A DNA stretch of 28,571 bases from RGIG8775 sp045128735 (GCA_045128735.1 JBGVRT010000087.1:1-28571); one strand, 5' to 3'; counted from the first letter of the stretch, positions 1 to 8,459 are shown. Program-made: numbers and translations. Notes: generated by a model from the letters alone, not told the origin.

Positions 1-198
1 GTCTCCTTTGCCTCCCTTGTCAAAGGGAGTGGGGACGACCGCTACGCTTGGTGGAGGGATTCACGACAGATAAAACCAATAAATATGTGTATTGATGGGG
101 ATTTCAAATTATTGAATCCCCCCACCACTATCGTGGTCCGCCCCCCCTTTGACAAGGGGGGCAAAGGAACGGGGCGCACCTTCAAACACCAATTTATC
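1..198. repeat. Composite palindromic intergenic repeat
   Basis: There is no credible gene here. Bases about 4-63 and 113-172 are imperfect inverted copies of each other; each holds the core CCTTTGCC..CCCTTGTCAAAGGG and a short GGTGGAGGGATTCA-like end, separated by about 50 AT-rich bases. The right arm continues into AACGGGGCGCACCTTC and then the 15-base module AAACACCAATTTATC at 184-198. The stretch 160-200 is nearly identical to 14964-15004. I read this as a larger, nested version of the 105-bp element at 14898-15002, probably starting just upstream of the window. The repetition is seen directly; non-autonomous mobile-element or REP-like status is inference. Confidence 0.7.
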
Positions 199-212
199 TG
201 CCACCCAAAGCC

Positions 213-323
213 AACGACTCGGTGTTTAGCCGAGGAGTGGGATGCGTGGCACTATGTTCGCACAAACAACGGTGCGCTGACCTATAGGGCTGCGGCGCCT
301 TCGCCGCTAAACACCAATTTATC
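213..323 (+). repeat. Left copy of a 111-bp perfect inverted repeat
   Basis: This segment is the exact reverse complement of 28432-28542. It contains CTCGGTGTTTAGCCGAGGAG, the module GCACTATGTTCGCACAAAC (also at 14916-14934) and ends in AAACACCAATTTATC, a second copy of the module at 184-198. A diverged copy lies at 11455-11530. No coding frame is plausible. It lies in the 3' flank of the minus-strand operon that ends at 414. Confidence 0.85.
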
Positions 324-334
324 AACATCTAAAC

Positions 335-372
335 AAGAAAGGAGCTGTACTCTTAATGAATCAGCTCCTTTT
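335..372 (-). terminator. Rho-independent terminator of the 414-3547 operon
   Basis: On the minus strand the stem AAGGAGCTG...CAGCTCCTT is followed by a T-rich tail, 40 bases after the stop codon at 414. The plus strand also reads stem then TTTTCATTATTT, so it may work both ways. The stem closely resembles the terminators at 14842 and 20022. Confidence 0.75.
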
Positions 373-413
373 CATTATTTGGCGCAACATGTTTTCTTCA
401 TGTATCCGACCGT

Positions 414-1271
414 TTACTCAAATCTCACCGACGAAGCCCAGCCGAGAATGTCAAGCTTCAGCTTATCGTAATCCTCGTCGTGAGTGGCAAATTGGAAAAG
501 CCAGAAGGCGTCCGACGCCTTATACACAAATATCGCGTAGCTGTAGGTCTCGTCCTCAAAATCGGTATCGTACTCGAAATACGGGATTCCGTCAACGTTT
601 TTCAGCTCCGCGCCCTCGATGCCGTTGTTGTACATAACAAGCGCGGCGTAATCGTCAAGCGTGAAGTCACCAAGCCCCTCGGCAAGCGAAAAATCCTCTC
701 GGAGCGCAAAAACCACAACATCTTCGGAGGAATAGGACACGGTAAAGCCCTCGGCGGCAAATTCACCGAACTCGCGAGTAAGCGTTACCGTCATTTCCTG
801 CTCGGAAAAATCCTTAGGGCGCGAATCAAGCGACCTGATAATTCCGTTGCTTATGCCCATGCCCAATATCGCTCCGATTATCAGCGAAACGATAAGCACG
901 ACAACGCCCTTGTTCTCGCCCTTTCTGCGGCTTGCCGCAACGTCGGCGGAATTGTTATTGTCAAAGCGAAAGGCGTTACCCGTGGCGGGATTAAACAGAT
1001 TTTTTCCCGAAAGGCTTATATCCTCGTCGCCTGCTGGAATTTGGTAGTAGTCGTTGCAAAAGCCCTTACTTAACGAGTCGGCAATCACAAAGACCTTTGC
1101 CTCTCTCTCGTCTATAAGGAAGCTTTTTTCCTCGCCGTTTTTCAGCGTTCCAAGCTTGCGGCAGGTCACGTTTTCAATCACCGTGTGTCCGGCGATGTCC
1201 TCAATAAAGACTCGCATTCCGGCAAGAGACGCAACAAAGCTCTTAGTTCTTTTTATTGTCAGATTTCTCAT
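414..1271 (-). CDS. Single-pass membrane protein of unknown function
   Basis: About 285 residues. I start it at the ATG at 1271 (MRNLTIKR), because GAGAGG sits five bases upstream; a GTG six bases earlier would overlap that site. The N-terminal 115 residues look cytoplasmic and contain a basic stretch and an FNPATGNAFRF segment. One membrane segment spans about residues 121-140. A C-terminal soluble domain of about 140 residues follows, alternating strands and acidic turns and ending WASSVRF; its style recalls small extracytoplasmic lipoprotein or PsbP-like folds, but I do not recognise the family. It is the last gene of a three-gene minus-strand operon, 27 bases after the zinc-ribbon gene, and is followed by a terminator. 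Its job is unknown; a surface or sensing partner of the upstream protease lipoprotein is only inference. Confidence 0.8.
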   Translation of the reverse strand: MRNLTIKRTKSFVASLAGMRVFIEDIAGHTVIENVTCRKLGTLKNGEEKSFLIDEREAKVFVIADSLSKGFCNDYYQIPAGDEDISLSGKNLFNPATGNAFRFDNNNSADVAASRRKGENKGVVVLIVSLIIGAILGMGISNGIIRSLDSRPKDFSEQEMTVTLTREFGEFAAEGFTVSYSSEDVVVFALREDFSLAEGLGDFTLDDYAALVMYNNGIEGAELKNVDGIPYFEYDTDFEDETYSYAIFVYKASDAFWLFQFATHDEDYDKLKLDILGWASSVRFE

Positions 1272-1298
1272 AAACACCTCTCAATTTTCGGTCCAAAA

Positions 1299-1628
1299 TC
1301 AGAACAACGGCATAAAATATACAATCAAATATACAATCAAAATCAAAATCGGCATAAAAGCCGCGGTAGACAGCTCTAAAATATTTACCGCTATCAAGGC
1401 AAATACCGCAATAACAAGCACGAGCAGGAATAAGTACAGCTCTGTAAACGCTGAGCACTCCCTATCGCAACAGCGGCATTTTATCGGTTTTCGGCGCAAG
1501 CCGTATTTGAAGCGTCTGCGCGAAAACAGACCGCAAAGCTTGCTCCACGCGCTTATTCCCCGCTCTCCGCAATGCGGACATTTGCAACAGAACAGCAATT
1601 CAAAAAGCTTCACCGCTCTGCACCTCAC
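1299..1628 (-). CDS. Zinc-ribbon membrane protein, about 109 residues
   Basis: Cysteine pairs at residues 17/20 (CPHC) and around 51-58 (CRCCDREC) suggest a small zinc-binding ribbon, followed by two hydrophobic segments at about 63-85 and 88-108. The frame starts with GTG at 1628, overlapping the stop of the upstream protease gene by four bases (GTGA), which points to translational coupling. A second GTG at 1613 has a better spaced GAGG, so the protein may be five residues shorter. The fold fits a small membrane protein with a cytoplasmic metal site; no enzymatic motif is visible. I do not recognise a named family. The gene lies between the lipoprotein protease and the single-pass protein and is probably co-transcribed with both. 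Confidence 0.75.
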   Translation of the reverse strand: MRCRAVKLFELLFCCKCPHCGERGISAWSKLCGLFSRRRFKYGLRRKPIKCRCCDRECSAFTELYLFLLVLVIAVFALIAVNILELSTAAFMPILILIVYLIVYFMPLF

Positions 1629-3547
1629 GCACTCAAGCCTTTGAGTGTGTCACGAAGCCACACGTAGGTTTCGTTGAAGCGTTCGCGAGCGTGAGCCATA
1701 TTGCTCGCGCTTATTTTCACTCCGTCAGCATTGCTTTGGCATTTTGACAGCGTTTTCGACGCATCGGACGAGTAGTTTATATTACTTGAAGCAACAGTCA
1801 TCGAGCCTCCGCTTTCCCAATTGTAGGTATACACATACACAAAATCGTCGATAGACGAAGCACCCTTGTAGACTCCACTCAACGTCGAGGTCATAATATC
1901 GGGTTCATCGACGTACATTCTCGTCAGATTTCCGGCAATGATGCCGCTTAAATATACCCGAAGCACCCAAGCTTCTTCATAGTTTCTATGCGTATTCTCC
2001 CAGATAAGCTGATAATAATATCCGTCCTCGTCCTTTTTAAGACCCGTACATTTCTCGTGCTCGCCCGCCTTGAGGAAGAGATGAATTGCCGCGCCCTCCT
2101 CGGGGTAAAGAACCTCAAGCATGGGCTTTTCGCCCCACGTGTTTACCGCATTGGCAATGCTGAGATAGTTAAATACCCTTATCGACGCGCCGACGACAAA
2201 GTTTTCCTTTTTATCAAGAAGGACTCTTGAGGTCATACCGATAACCTCAAGATTTTCGTTGACGAGTATTCCTCCGCTGCTTCCGGGGTAGATATAGCTT
2301 GTTGAAGGAATATAGGTAACGCCGCTGTAGAGCTTTTCGTAAAGATTATTGAAATCCTCGTCGTGCTCGGGCACAACCTCGCCCTTATGTATCTCCATTT
2401 TAACCGACGACTTGGGGTAGCCCACCGAATAGGTGACGTCGCCCACGGCGTAATCCTTTACCATAGGAATATTTTTGTACTTATTTGAGATTTTTGAGTA
2501 ACCCGAAATTCGTCCGATAAAAATGTCCTTATCCGCGCTGCCGTAATATCCCTTGTCGATATCAAGCACGGTGTAGCTCATACCCTCTGAGTAATTCTCA
2601 ATCTCAAAGAACGCCTTTGCGGTTATGCCGCCCTCAAGCACGTGATGATTTGTTACAAACCAACCGTTTTTGTTGAATATAAAGCCCGTGCCCGTCTGCA
2701 ACGCATCGCCGTTGATATCGTAAACAACTATCTGAAAAACGTTGCCCTTGAAATAATCGGGGTCAAGCGTGCCCACCGCGCGGAAGGTGCGGTCGCCGCC
2801 GTTTTCGGTAATCTCCTCCCATTCGCTGTATATCCACTTGCCGCCGCCCTTAGGAAGTGCGCGAAGCTCGAGTGGGCTGTCGGGAGCTTTGCTGTCGGTA
2901 TAAAGCAGAGTGCCGTCAACGTCTAAATAGATTATCTTCTCCTTTTTCACGCGCTCGGCAACGAATTTTATGCTTCCGTCGTCAGAGTCGGCTCTTTTCC
3001 AATTGGTATAATGCCACTCGGCGGTATCGTTGGGGAGATAGCGCTCGGGAATGTCGTCGCCGGGGTGAATGTATGCGGTGTAAAGCACCGTTCCGTCAAC
3101 GTCCGTCCAGACTATGCCTTGAACGGCTACGCGCTGTGCGGTGTAGGTGGTTACGTTGCCCTCGGTGGCACTCGTCCATTCGGTATAATCCCACTTTGCG
3201 CTGTCCTTGGGCAGGTCGTAGGTAGGAGTCTCGGTTCCCTTTTGAACCGTTACCGAGTGAAGCTCGCTTCCGTCGGCATCCTTCCACACGTATCTCTCAA
3301 TCGCAACTCTCTGCGCCTCTAAAATTATCTCTTTTTCGTCGGCAGATATTTCCTTCCACTCGGTATAATCCCACTCGCCGTTGTCCTCGGGAAGCGGCTT
3401 CTCGGGCAATGCGGTGGCGTCCTTTGCCAGCTTTTCGCTGTAAAGCAGAGTGCCGTCGGCATCATACCAGATGACCTTTGTTCCACAGGAGACAAGTGTC
3501 AAGGTCAGGATTGCCAGTAAAAATAATACCGAAAGAAATTTTTTCAT
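1625..3547 (-). CDS. Lipoprotein trypsin-like serine protease with four N-terminal repeats
   Basis: About 640 residues. The start is the ATG at 3547, five bases after GGAGG; a TTG four codons upstream lies within that site. A signal peptide ends in a lipobox (LVSC, Cys21), so the protein should be lipid-anchored outside the membrane. Residues about 25-250 hold four copies of a unit of roughly 60 residues, each with a DADGT or DVDGT turn, a short LP(K/E/N) segment and a W-Y-T/S-x-W motif. A chymotrypsin/HtrA-like domain follows, with His302 in TNHHV, a probable Asp341 and Ser424 in GSSGG; the oxyanion-region spacing looks normal. The last 190 residues have no family I recognise, and no PDZ domain is evident. 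It is first in an operon with two membrane proteins. A surface protease acting on envelope proteins is a reasonable inference; the substrate is unknown. Confidence 0.85.
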   Translation of the reverse strand: MKKFLSVLFLLAILTLTLVSCGTKVIWYDADGTLLYSEKLAKDATALPEKPLPEDNGEWDYTEWKEISADEKEIILEAQRVAIERYVWKDADGSELHSVTVQKGTETPTYDLPKDSAKWDYTEWTSATEGNVTTYTAQRVAVQGIVWTDVDGTVLYTAYIHPGDDIPERYLPNDTAEWHYTNWKRADSDDGSIKFVAERVKKEKIIYLDVDGTLLYTDSKAPDSPLELRALPKGGGKWIYSEWEEITENGGDRTFRAVGTLDPDYFKGNVFQIVVYDINGDALQTGTGFIFNKNGWFVTNHHVLEGGITAKAFFEIENYSEGMSYTVLDIDKGYYGSADKDIFIGRISGYSKISNKYKNIPMVKDYAVGDVTYSVGYPKSSVKMEIHKGEVVPEHDEDFNNLYEKLYSGVTYIPSTSYIYPGSSGGILVNENLEVIGMTSRVLLDKKENFVVGASIRVFNYLSIANAVNTWGEKPMLEVLYPEEGAAIHLFLKAGEHEKCTGLKKDEDGYYYQLIWENTHRNYEEAWVLRVYLSGIIAGNLTRMYVDEPDIMTSTLSGVYKGASSIDDFVYVYTYNWESGGSMTVASSNINYSSDASKTLSKCQSNADGVKISASNMAHARERFNETYVWLRDTLKGLSA

Positions 3548-3569
3548 AGTGTCCTCCAAGCTTTTTGCT

Positions 3570-3613
3570 CCCCGAGCGTTTTGCGCTCGGGGCTATTTGG
3601 ACCGTTTCGGTCC
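3570..3613 (-). promoter_or_regulatory. Two tandem hairpins in the 5' leader of the protease operon
   Basis: Between the promoter at 3641-3669 and the ribosome site, the leader holds GGACCG-ttt-CGGTCC (3599-3613) and CCCCGAGCG-5 nt-CGCTCGGGG (3570-3592). On the minus strand neither is followed by a run of T, so they look like mRNA-stabilising or translational elements rather than terminators. No known riboswitch is recognised. Confidence 0.5.
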
Positions 3614-3640
3614 GAGAGAAAGAGATAAATATCTATTGAA

Positions 3641-3669
3641 AGTATATCACAAACCAATCTTTATGTCAA
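3641..3669 (-). promoter_or_regulatory. Sigma-A promoter of the protease operon
   Basis: The minus strand reads TTGACA (3669-3664), 17 bases, then TATACT (3646-3641). This predicts a leader of about 87 bases before the ATG at 3547. Confidence 0.85.
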
Positions 3670-3700
3670 TAAAAACATATCTTCCCTTCATAATACATAA

Positions 3701-3743
3701 CAAAAAAGAGCCGATTCCGTCACATGGAAAAAGCTCCTTTTTG
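3701..3743 (-). terminator. Terminator of the YitT-to-anti-sigma operon
   Basis: On the minus strand AAAAAGGAGC...GCTCTTTTTTG forms an A/T-flanked stem with a loop of about 20 bases and a run of T, about 40 bases after the anti-sigma stop at 3781. Confidence 0.6.
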
Positions 3744-3780
3744 TATTTTTGGCGCATTGCACAACAGAATGCGTCAAAAT

Positions 3781-4872
3781 TTATTCAACATCGACAATGC
3801 TTTCGGCTATCTTCATCAAATCGCCAACCGATACGCGAGCCGATTGAGTAGAGAAAAGATAGCTATAGTCTCGGTCACACCAGAACAGAAAAGCGGAATG
3901 CTTTTCCTCATTACGCATAAGAAAGGCATCAAAGCCGTCAACGGTCGTGCTTTCAACCGTATATCCCTCCGAATTCAAGGTGCCGAAATTGCCGTCCTTG
4001 GGTGTCTGCCTATAGAAAAGCATACTCTCGTCATCCTCAACGTGGAAATACTCCAAAATATACGCTCCCAACGCTCTGATTACCTCCTCCTCAACAGAAT
4101 CGGCAGGCGAAAGCGACGGCTTTCTGTATTGCTCTATTTTGGTGGGCGGAAGGTAAATGGGATTGCCCAAGTCAACGCTTCGGGCAAATTTCAGCAATTC
4201 CTCCTCGCCCATATTTGACATTGCAACAAATTCGTAGCCCTCGTAAGACCAAACAACCGAATCTTTTATTTGGCTGTAATATAAAAGCCCCACTATGCCG
4301 TTTATATCCACCTGCGTTATAGTTTCACTGCTTTCGGGAATAACGGCATCGCCATTGGGGTATTCCACATAGGTAAGCCAATCATCGTCCTTGTGGCAGT
4401 CCATTACAAAGCTGCCTTTTTCATCGTTCGTGTTATACGTAATCTTAAATCCCGCGGGCACGTACGTGGGTCTGTAGTAATTCGGCTCATTAACGTCCGC
4501 GTTGCTATCGGTATCTTTAATCTCCTCAAGCGGGTCGTAGGTTACGATTACAGAGCCTTCATCGTCATTCCAATCGAAGAAGAAATCGAGCACGGCATTT
4601 CTCAACGCCTCAACGCTCATTACGGTGATGAGCGCCGCCGACATTACGGCAAGCAGAACTATTGCCGCCCTTGACGCCACGCGCTTTACAATTGCGGTGC
4701 GCCTGCGCGTTTTTTGCAGGTTGATAATTCTTCTGCGCCGTCTGTAATAGCGGCTTGAAAAGGTGACGTCCTCTCCGTCGATGCTTCGGAGTATCTCGGC
4801 GTTTTCGTTGCCCACCTCGACGGTTGCAAGAGTAAGGAGCAGGTCAAGCCTGTCAAACGGTGAAAAGCTCAT
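3781..4872 (-). CDS. Membrane anti-sigma factor with DUF4367-like domains
   Basis: About 363 residues. The N-terminal 65 residues are cytoplasmic, with a very basic patch (RYYRRRRR) before one membrane segment at about 66-88. The outer part holds two related domains: residues about 130-235 (YVPAGFKITY...FVAMSNMGEEELLKFA) match the DUF4367 style seen in clostridial anti-sigma factors, and about 275-360 repeat the pattern (EGYTVESTTVDGFDAFLM...). The gene overlaps the ECF sigma gene by 20 bases, the usual sign of a sigma/anti-sigma pair. The expected role is to hold the sigma factor at the membrane until an envelope signal is sensed by the outer domains. No ASD/zinc HxxxCxxC motif is visible, so binding presumably uses the basic N-terminal segment; this is inference. 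Confidence 0.85.
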   Translation of the reverse strand: MSFSPFDRLDLLLTLATVEVGNENAEILRSIDGEDVTFSSRYYRRRRRIINLQKTRRRTAIVKRVASRAAIVLLAVMSAALITVMSVEALRNAVLDFFFDWNDDEGSVIVTYDPLEEIKDTDSNADVNEPNYYRPTYVPAGFKITYNTNDEKGSFVMDCHKDDDWLTYVEYPNGDAVIPESSETITQVDINGIVGLLYYSQIKDSVVWSYEGYEFVAMSNMGEEELLKFARSVDLGNPIYLPPTKIEQYRKPSLSPADSVEEEVIRALGAYILEYFHVEDDESMLFYRQTPKDGNFGTLNSEGYTVESTTVDGFDAFLMRNEEKHSAFLFWCDRDYSYLFSTQSARVSVGDLMKIAESIVDVE

Positions 4873-5419
4873 AAAGCTCGTTCCCCCCTTTCCTCATCAG
4901 CTCCCGCTTGGCGCGGAGTATGCGCGAACTTACCGCCGTTTCGGTCATTCCCATTATGGCGGCTATCTCGGTATTTTTTAGGGTGTACTGATATTTGAGA
5001 ATAAGTATCTCGCGGTTCTTTTCGTCAAGCTCGCCAAGAAGCCCTATTATAAGCTTTTTGGTGTAGTCGTTGACGGCTATTCTCGAGGGGTCGTACTCGC
5101 TGTCGCCAAGAGCCTCGTGCTCCTCGTCAAACGACGTCTGCCTTTCGCTGTCACGCTTTTTTCTGCCGTAGAGATTGAGTGCAATGTTTTTGCAGGTTAT
5201 GCTTATCAGCTTTTCTGTGTAAACAGGGTCGGAGTCCTTATATCTGTCAAGATACTCAATTACCTTGACAAAGGTATCGTTTACGCAGTCCTCGGCATCG
5301 CTGTCGTTCTTAACTATGCCATAGGCAAGCATTTTCAGCTTTTTTTCGTATTTTATGTAAAGCTGTTCAACAAAGCTTCGGTCGCCATCGTCCTCGATGG
5401 CCATAATTATTTCAAGCAT
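4853..5419 (-). CDS. ECF-type RNA polymerase sigma factor
   Basis: 188 residues, the normal size for an extracytoplasmic-function sigma factor. Region 2 lies at about residues 14-80 and includes DAEDCVNDTFVKVIEYL. Region 4 lies at about 120-175 and includes LDEKNREILILKYQY, then a helix-turn-helix ending AVSSRILRAKRELM. It should direct RNA polymerase to a regulon controlled by the overlapping anti-sigma gene. The gene starts only 18 bases after the GH2 stop, with no room for a promoter in the gap and only a weak ribosome site; the ATG at 5404 (MAIEDD) is an alternative start. An internal promoter within the GH2 gene cannot be excluded. Family assignment is firm; target promoters are unknown. 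Confidence 0.92.
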   Translation of the reverse strand: MLEIIMAIEDDGDRSFVEQLYIKYEKKLKMLAYGIVKNDSDAEDCVNDTFVKVIEYLDRYKDSDPVYTEKLISITCKNIALNLYGRKKRDSERQTSFDEEHEALGDSEYDPSRIAVNDYTKKLIIGLLGELDEKNREILILKYQYTLKNTEIAAIMGMTETAVSSRILRAKRELMRKGGNELYELFTV

Positions 5420-5437
5420 ATTTTCTACGTTCCGAAA

Positions 5438-7786
5438 TCAAAATTCCACGGTAACGCTGTTAAGACCGTCTATGGAGAAGGTTGCAGTGCCACCGCCTGC
5501 CGAAACGTCGCGGCGCAGAATAACCTGCGCAAGACCGCCAAAGAGCGCTCGGCTTGCCGTCTTCCCGTTGTCGTGGTCAATGGGATTTCCGTTGCCCGAG
5601 CCTGCAAGAATCATATTTTCGCCCATTTCAAGATTTACGCGGTTATTTGCCGTGGGAACGATATTGCCCTCCGCGTCTACTGCGGAAAGCTTGATAATTC
5701 CCCAAACGAACTTGTTTGCGTCAACGCTGAGGTGCTCGACCTCGGCGCGAAGCTCGCAGGCTGCTCCCGTGGTCTTGACCGTCTTTCGGTTGGTCTCCAC
5801 GCCGTTTTTGTAGCCTACGGCGGTTATCTCGCCGGGAACAAACTCAACGTCCTTCCACTCGGCACGCAGATACTTCTCGATTTTTATTCTGCCCATAGAA
5901 TTGCCGTTTACGAAAAGCTCGGCTTCGTCGCAGTTTGAGAAAAGGTAAACGTTTCGCTTTTCACCGCCCGCAACGTAGTTCCAATGGGGACAAAGCTCAA
6001 AGGTGTCAACGTCGTCACGCCAATTTGCTCTGTAATAGTAATAGCTGTACTTGGGGAAGCCGCAGACGTCCATTATACCGAACGCGCCGAGAATTGCGGG
6101 ATAGGTGAAAGGTGTGGGCTCACCAAAGTAGTCAAAGCCCGTCCAGGCGAACATTCCCATACAGTAATCGCTTTCGGCAACCTTTTTCCAGGTGCTTTCG
6201 CCCTTTGCAAAATCGTAGTCAAGGGCAATCTGACAAAGCTTGTCGTTTCTCACGACTGCGGTGCGTGTGGAGTTTATTGTTGCCGTCTCACTTGCCACAA
6301 AGGGCTTTCCTCCGAAGGTCTTATGAAGATTATCCCAATTTGCCACACCATAGTTTATTCCCACAATATCAACGTTATCAGAAACCGGTGCGGTCACCTC
6401 AACGTCGCTTCGGAGTATCTTTTTCTCAACGTCCCACAGAAGAAGAGCCTCTGTGGTGGGGCGTGTGGGGTCAAGCTTATGGGCAATCGCCGTCATTGTG
6501 CGGCATATGTAATTTGCCTGCTCGGTAAACTGAATCTTGTGCTCCTCGTTTCCGATAGACCACATTACCACCGAGGGGTGGTTGCGGTCGCTTAGTATCA
6601 TCTGCTCGAATATCGCTCTGTCCTCGTTTCCCGTGGACATAAGCCTCGTTTCGTCCATAACAAGCATACCGAGTCTGTCGCAGGCGTCGAGAAGCTCGCG
6701 CGATACGGGGTGGTGCGAGGTGCGGTATGCGTTGCAGCCCATTGCCTTAAGCTTTTTGATTTTGTATTCGTGAAGTCCGTCGTATTCGGCAGAGCCAACG
6801 CAAGCGTGTCCTTGGTGAACGCAAACGCCCTTCATTTTCAGATTTACGCCGTTGAGGAAAAAGCCCTTGTCCTTGTCAAATCTGATGTGTCTGAATCCCG
6901 TGTTGCACTCTATTCTGTCGCTTCCCTCCCGCGTGCCGTCGTCAATCGAGAGCATAACGCGGTAAAGCGCAGGGGTCTCACAGCTCCAAAGCGAGATATT
7001 TTCAAGTTCAAAGCTTACCTCGCCCTTCGCCTTGTCAAGCTCAGCGACCTCAACGGTGCAGGTGCTTTCGTTAACAAGCACGTCCTCCGGCGAATAGGTC
7101 TGAACGGTCACCTTGCAATTTTCGGGAGCGAAGCTGTGATTTTCAATATCAAAAGCCACCTTGACCGATGCCCTTTTATTCTCGAAGTCAACCGCAGGAA
7201 GCACGTGGAGCGTCTCGCGGGTGAAGTGCACGGGCTCTCTTATGTCAAGCCACACGTTGCGGTATATACCGCCGCCCTGATACCACCAGCCCTCTGTCTC
7301 GGTGGTGTCAACTCTTACGGCTACTATGTTTTCCTCCTCATAGGAAAGCAGGTCGCTTACGTCGGCAACAAAGCCCATAAAGCCGTTCAAGTGCGAGGTA
7401 ACGCGGAACTGATTTACGTAAACCGTGGCATCGCGGCAAACGCCGTCAAAGCGAAGATAGACCTTCTTTCCCTTTGAGCCCTCAGGGGCAAGGAAATGCT
7501 TTCTGTACCACGCAACACCGCCCGCAACAGAGCCGCGCGAGGAGTGGATACTGTCAATAGTTCCCATATCGGGAAGGTCTGCGGGGCAGGTCTGGTCCGC
7601 GGGAGCTTTGGTGTATTCGCTCTCAAACATAAAGTCGTGAGGAAGATCAACCTTCTTCCATTTGCTGTCGTTAAGATTTTTAGCCGCGCCGTTCTGCCAC
7701 CAAGCACCTGCCTTGGTGAATCCGCGCTGACCCGAGGTGTAAACGTCACCCTTAAAAAACAACCAATCTCTGTTAAAAGCTATCAT
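5438..7786 (-). CDS. Glycoside hydrolase family 2 (beta-galactosidase-like)
   Basis: About 782 residues, starting at the ATG at 7786, which has GGAGGAATATT before it; a longer frame back to 8008 only overlaps the HAD gene. The domain order is the GH2 sugar-binding jelly roll (about 1-180, ending GWWYQGGGIYRNVWL), immunoglobulin-like domain (about 185-300), TIM barrel (about 300-600) and a C-terminal DUF4982/Ig-like part (FSNCDEAELFVNGNSMGR). The acid/base is Glu414 in WSIGNE and the nucleophile is Glu500 in FVASE. No signal peptide is seen, so it should act in the cytoplasm on imported oligosaccharides, releasing beta-linked galactose or a related sugar. galK elsewhere in the window could use the galactose. 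Exact specificity (galactosidase versus glucuronidase or mannosidase) is not settled; DUF4982-bearing members are most often annotated as beta-galactosidases. Confidence 0.9.
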   Translation of the reverse strand: MIAFNRDWLFFKGDVYTSGQRGFTKAGAWWQNGAAKNLNDSKWKKVDLPHDFMFESEYTKAPADQTCPADLPDMGTIDSIHSSRGSVAGGVAWYRKHFLAPEGSKGKKVYLRFDGVCRDATVYVNQFRVTSHLNGFMGFVADVSDLLSYEEENIVAVRVDTTETEGWWYQGGGIYRNVWLDIREPVHFTRETLHVLPAVDFENKRASVKVAFDIENHSFAPENCKVTVQTYSPEDVLVNESTCTVEVAELDKAKGEVSFELENISLWSCETPALYRVMLSIDDGTREGSDRIECNTGFRHIRFDKDKGFFLNGVNLKMKGVCVHQGHACVGSAEYDGLHEYKIKKLKAMGCNAYRTSHHPVSRELLDACDRLGMLVMDETRLMSTGNEDRAIFEQMILSDRNHPSVVMWSIGNEEHKIQFTEQANYICRTMTAIAHKLDPTRPTTEALLLWDVEKKILRSDVEVTAPVSDNVDIVGINYGVANWDNLHKTFGGKPFVASETATINSTRTAVVRNDKLCQIALDYDFAKGESTWKKVAESDYCMGMFAWTGFDYFGEPTPFTYPAILGAFGIMDVCGFPKYSYYYYRANWRDDVDTFELCPHWNYVAGGEKRNVYLFSNCDEAELFVNGNSMGRIKIEKYLRAEWKDVEFVPGEITAVGYKNGVETNRKTVKTTGAACELRAEVEHLSVDANKFVWGIIKLSAVDAEGNIVPTANNRVNLEMGENMILAGSGNGNPIDHDNGKTASRALFGGLAQVILRRDVSAGGGTATFSIDGLNSVTVEF

Positions 7787-7802
7787 AATATTCCTCCGCA
7801 AT

Positions 7803-8459
7803 TCATTCCAAAATGATATTGACCAAGTCACTTGGGGTATTGGCAATAGCATCTGCACCATTTTCAAGCAGCAATTCGGGCGGTCGGTATCCCCACGACA
7901 CGCCAACAGCCTTAAAGCCCGCGTTCTTTGCGGTTGCCATATCCACGTCGCTGTCGCCCACAAGAGCACATTCCGAGGGTTTAACACCCATAAGTCCGCA
8001 GATTTCAAGCGGGACTGTGGGATCGGGCTTTGTAGGCGCGCCCACGCGCTGACCGCGAAACTCGGTAAACGCGCCCTTTGGCAACAGCTTTTCGCAAAGA
8101 CCTATGACCATTGGGTCTTGCTTGTTCGAAAGCACCGACATCTTTATTCCCGACTTGTGAAGCTTATCTATCACATCAAGCACTCCGTCGTAGGTCTTTT
8201 CCACTTCAAGATACACGGTATTATAATTTTTGTGGTACTCGGCATACACCTTATCCACAAGCGCCCCGTCGCTCTGAAGCTCTGTGGGAAGTGAGAGCTT
8301 TATAAGATTTCTCGCTCCGTGATTTATATGCGCCTGCACGTCGTCTCTTGTGCTGTGAGGATAGCCGAATTTATCCATCGTGAGGTTAATTCCTTTGCCG
8401 ATAGAGTCGAGCGTGTCGGCAAGTGTGCCGTCAAAGTCAAATATTACCGCCTTTATCAT
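7803..8459 (-). CDS. HAD-family phosphatase, phosphoglycolate phosphatase-like
   Basis: 218 residues, full length for the Gph/PGMB-type HAD subfamily. Motif I is FDFDGTLADT with nucleophile Asp8 and acid Asp10; motif II is Ser111 (SVLSNK); motif III is Lys144 (TKPDP); motif IV is GDSDVDM (168-174). A helical cap of type C1 lies between motifs I and II. It should hydrolyse small phosphoesters such as phosphoglycolate or a sugar phosphate. The ATG overlaps the YitT stop by four bases and the gene ends 16 bases before the GH2 start, so it is inside one transcription unit. Given its neighbours, a sugar-phosphate substrate is plausible but not shown. Confidence 0.9.
   Translation of the reverse strand: MIKAVIFDFDGTLADTLDSIGKGINLTMDKFGYPHSTRDDVQAHINHGARNLIKLSLPTELQSDGALVDKVYAEYHKNYNTVYLEVEKTYDGVLDVIDKLHKSGIKMSVLSNKQDPMVIGLCEKLLPKGAFTEFRGQRVGAPTKPDPTVPLEICGLMGVKPSECALVGDSDVDMATAKNAGFKAVGVSWGYRPPELLLENGADAIANTPSDLVNIILE

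Noticed and set aside
1..323. CRISPR array suggested by recurring 15-mers
   Set aside because: The repeats are few, irregularly spaced and in both orientations, with no unique spacers of constant length and no cas genes.
85..471. A plus-strand frame across the left repeats
   Set aside because: It consists of repeat and terminator sequence and runs into the end of the minus-strand gene at 414.
7787..8008. N-terminal extension of the GH2 frame back to 8008
   Set aside because: It overlaps the HAD gene in another frame, has no GH2 similarity, and the ATG at 7786 has a strong ribosome site.
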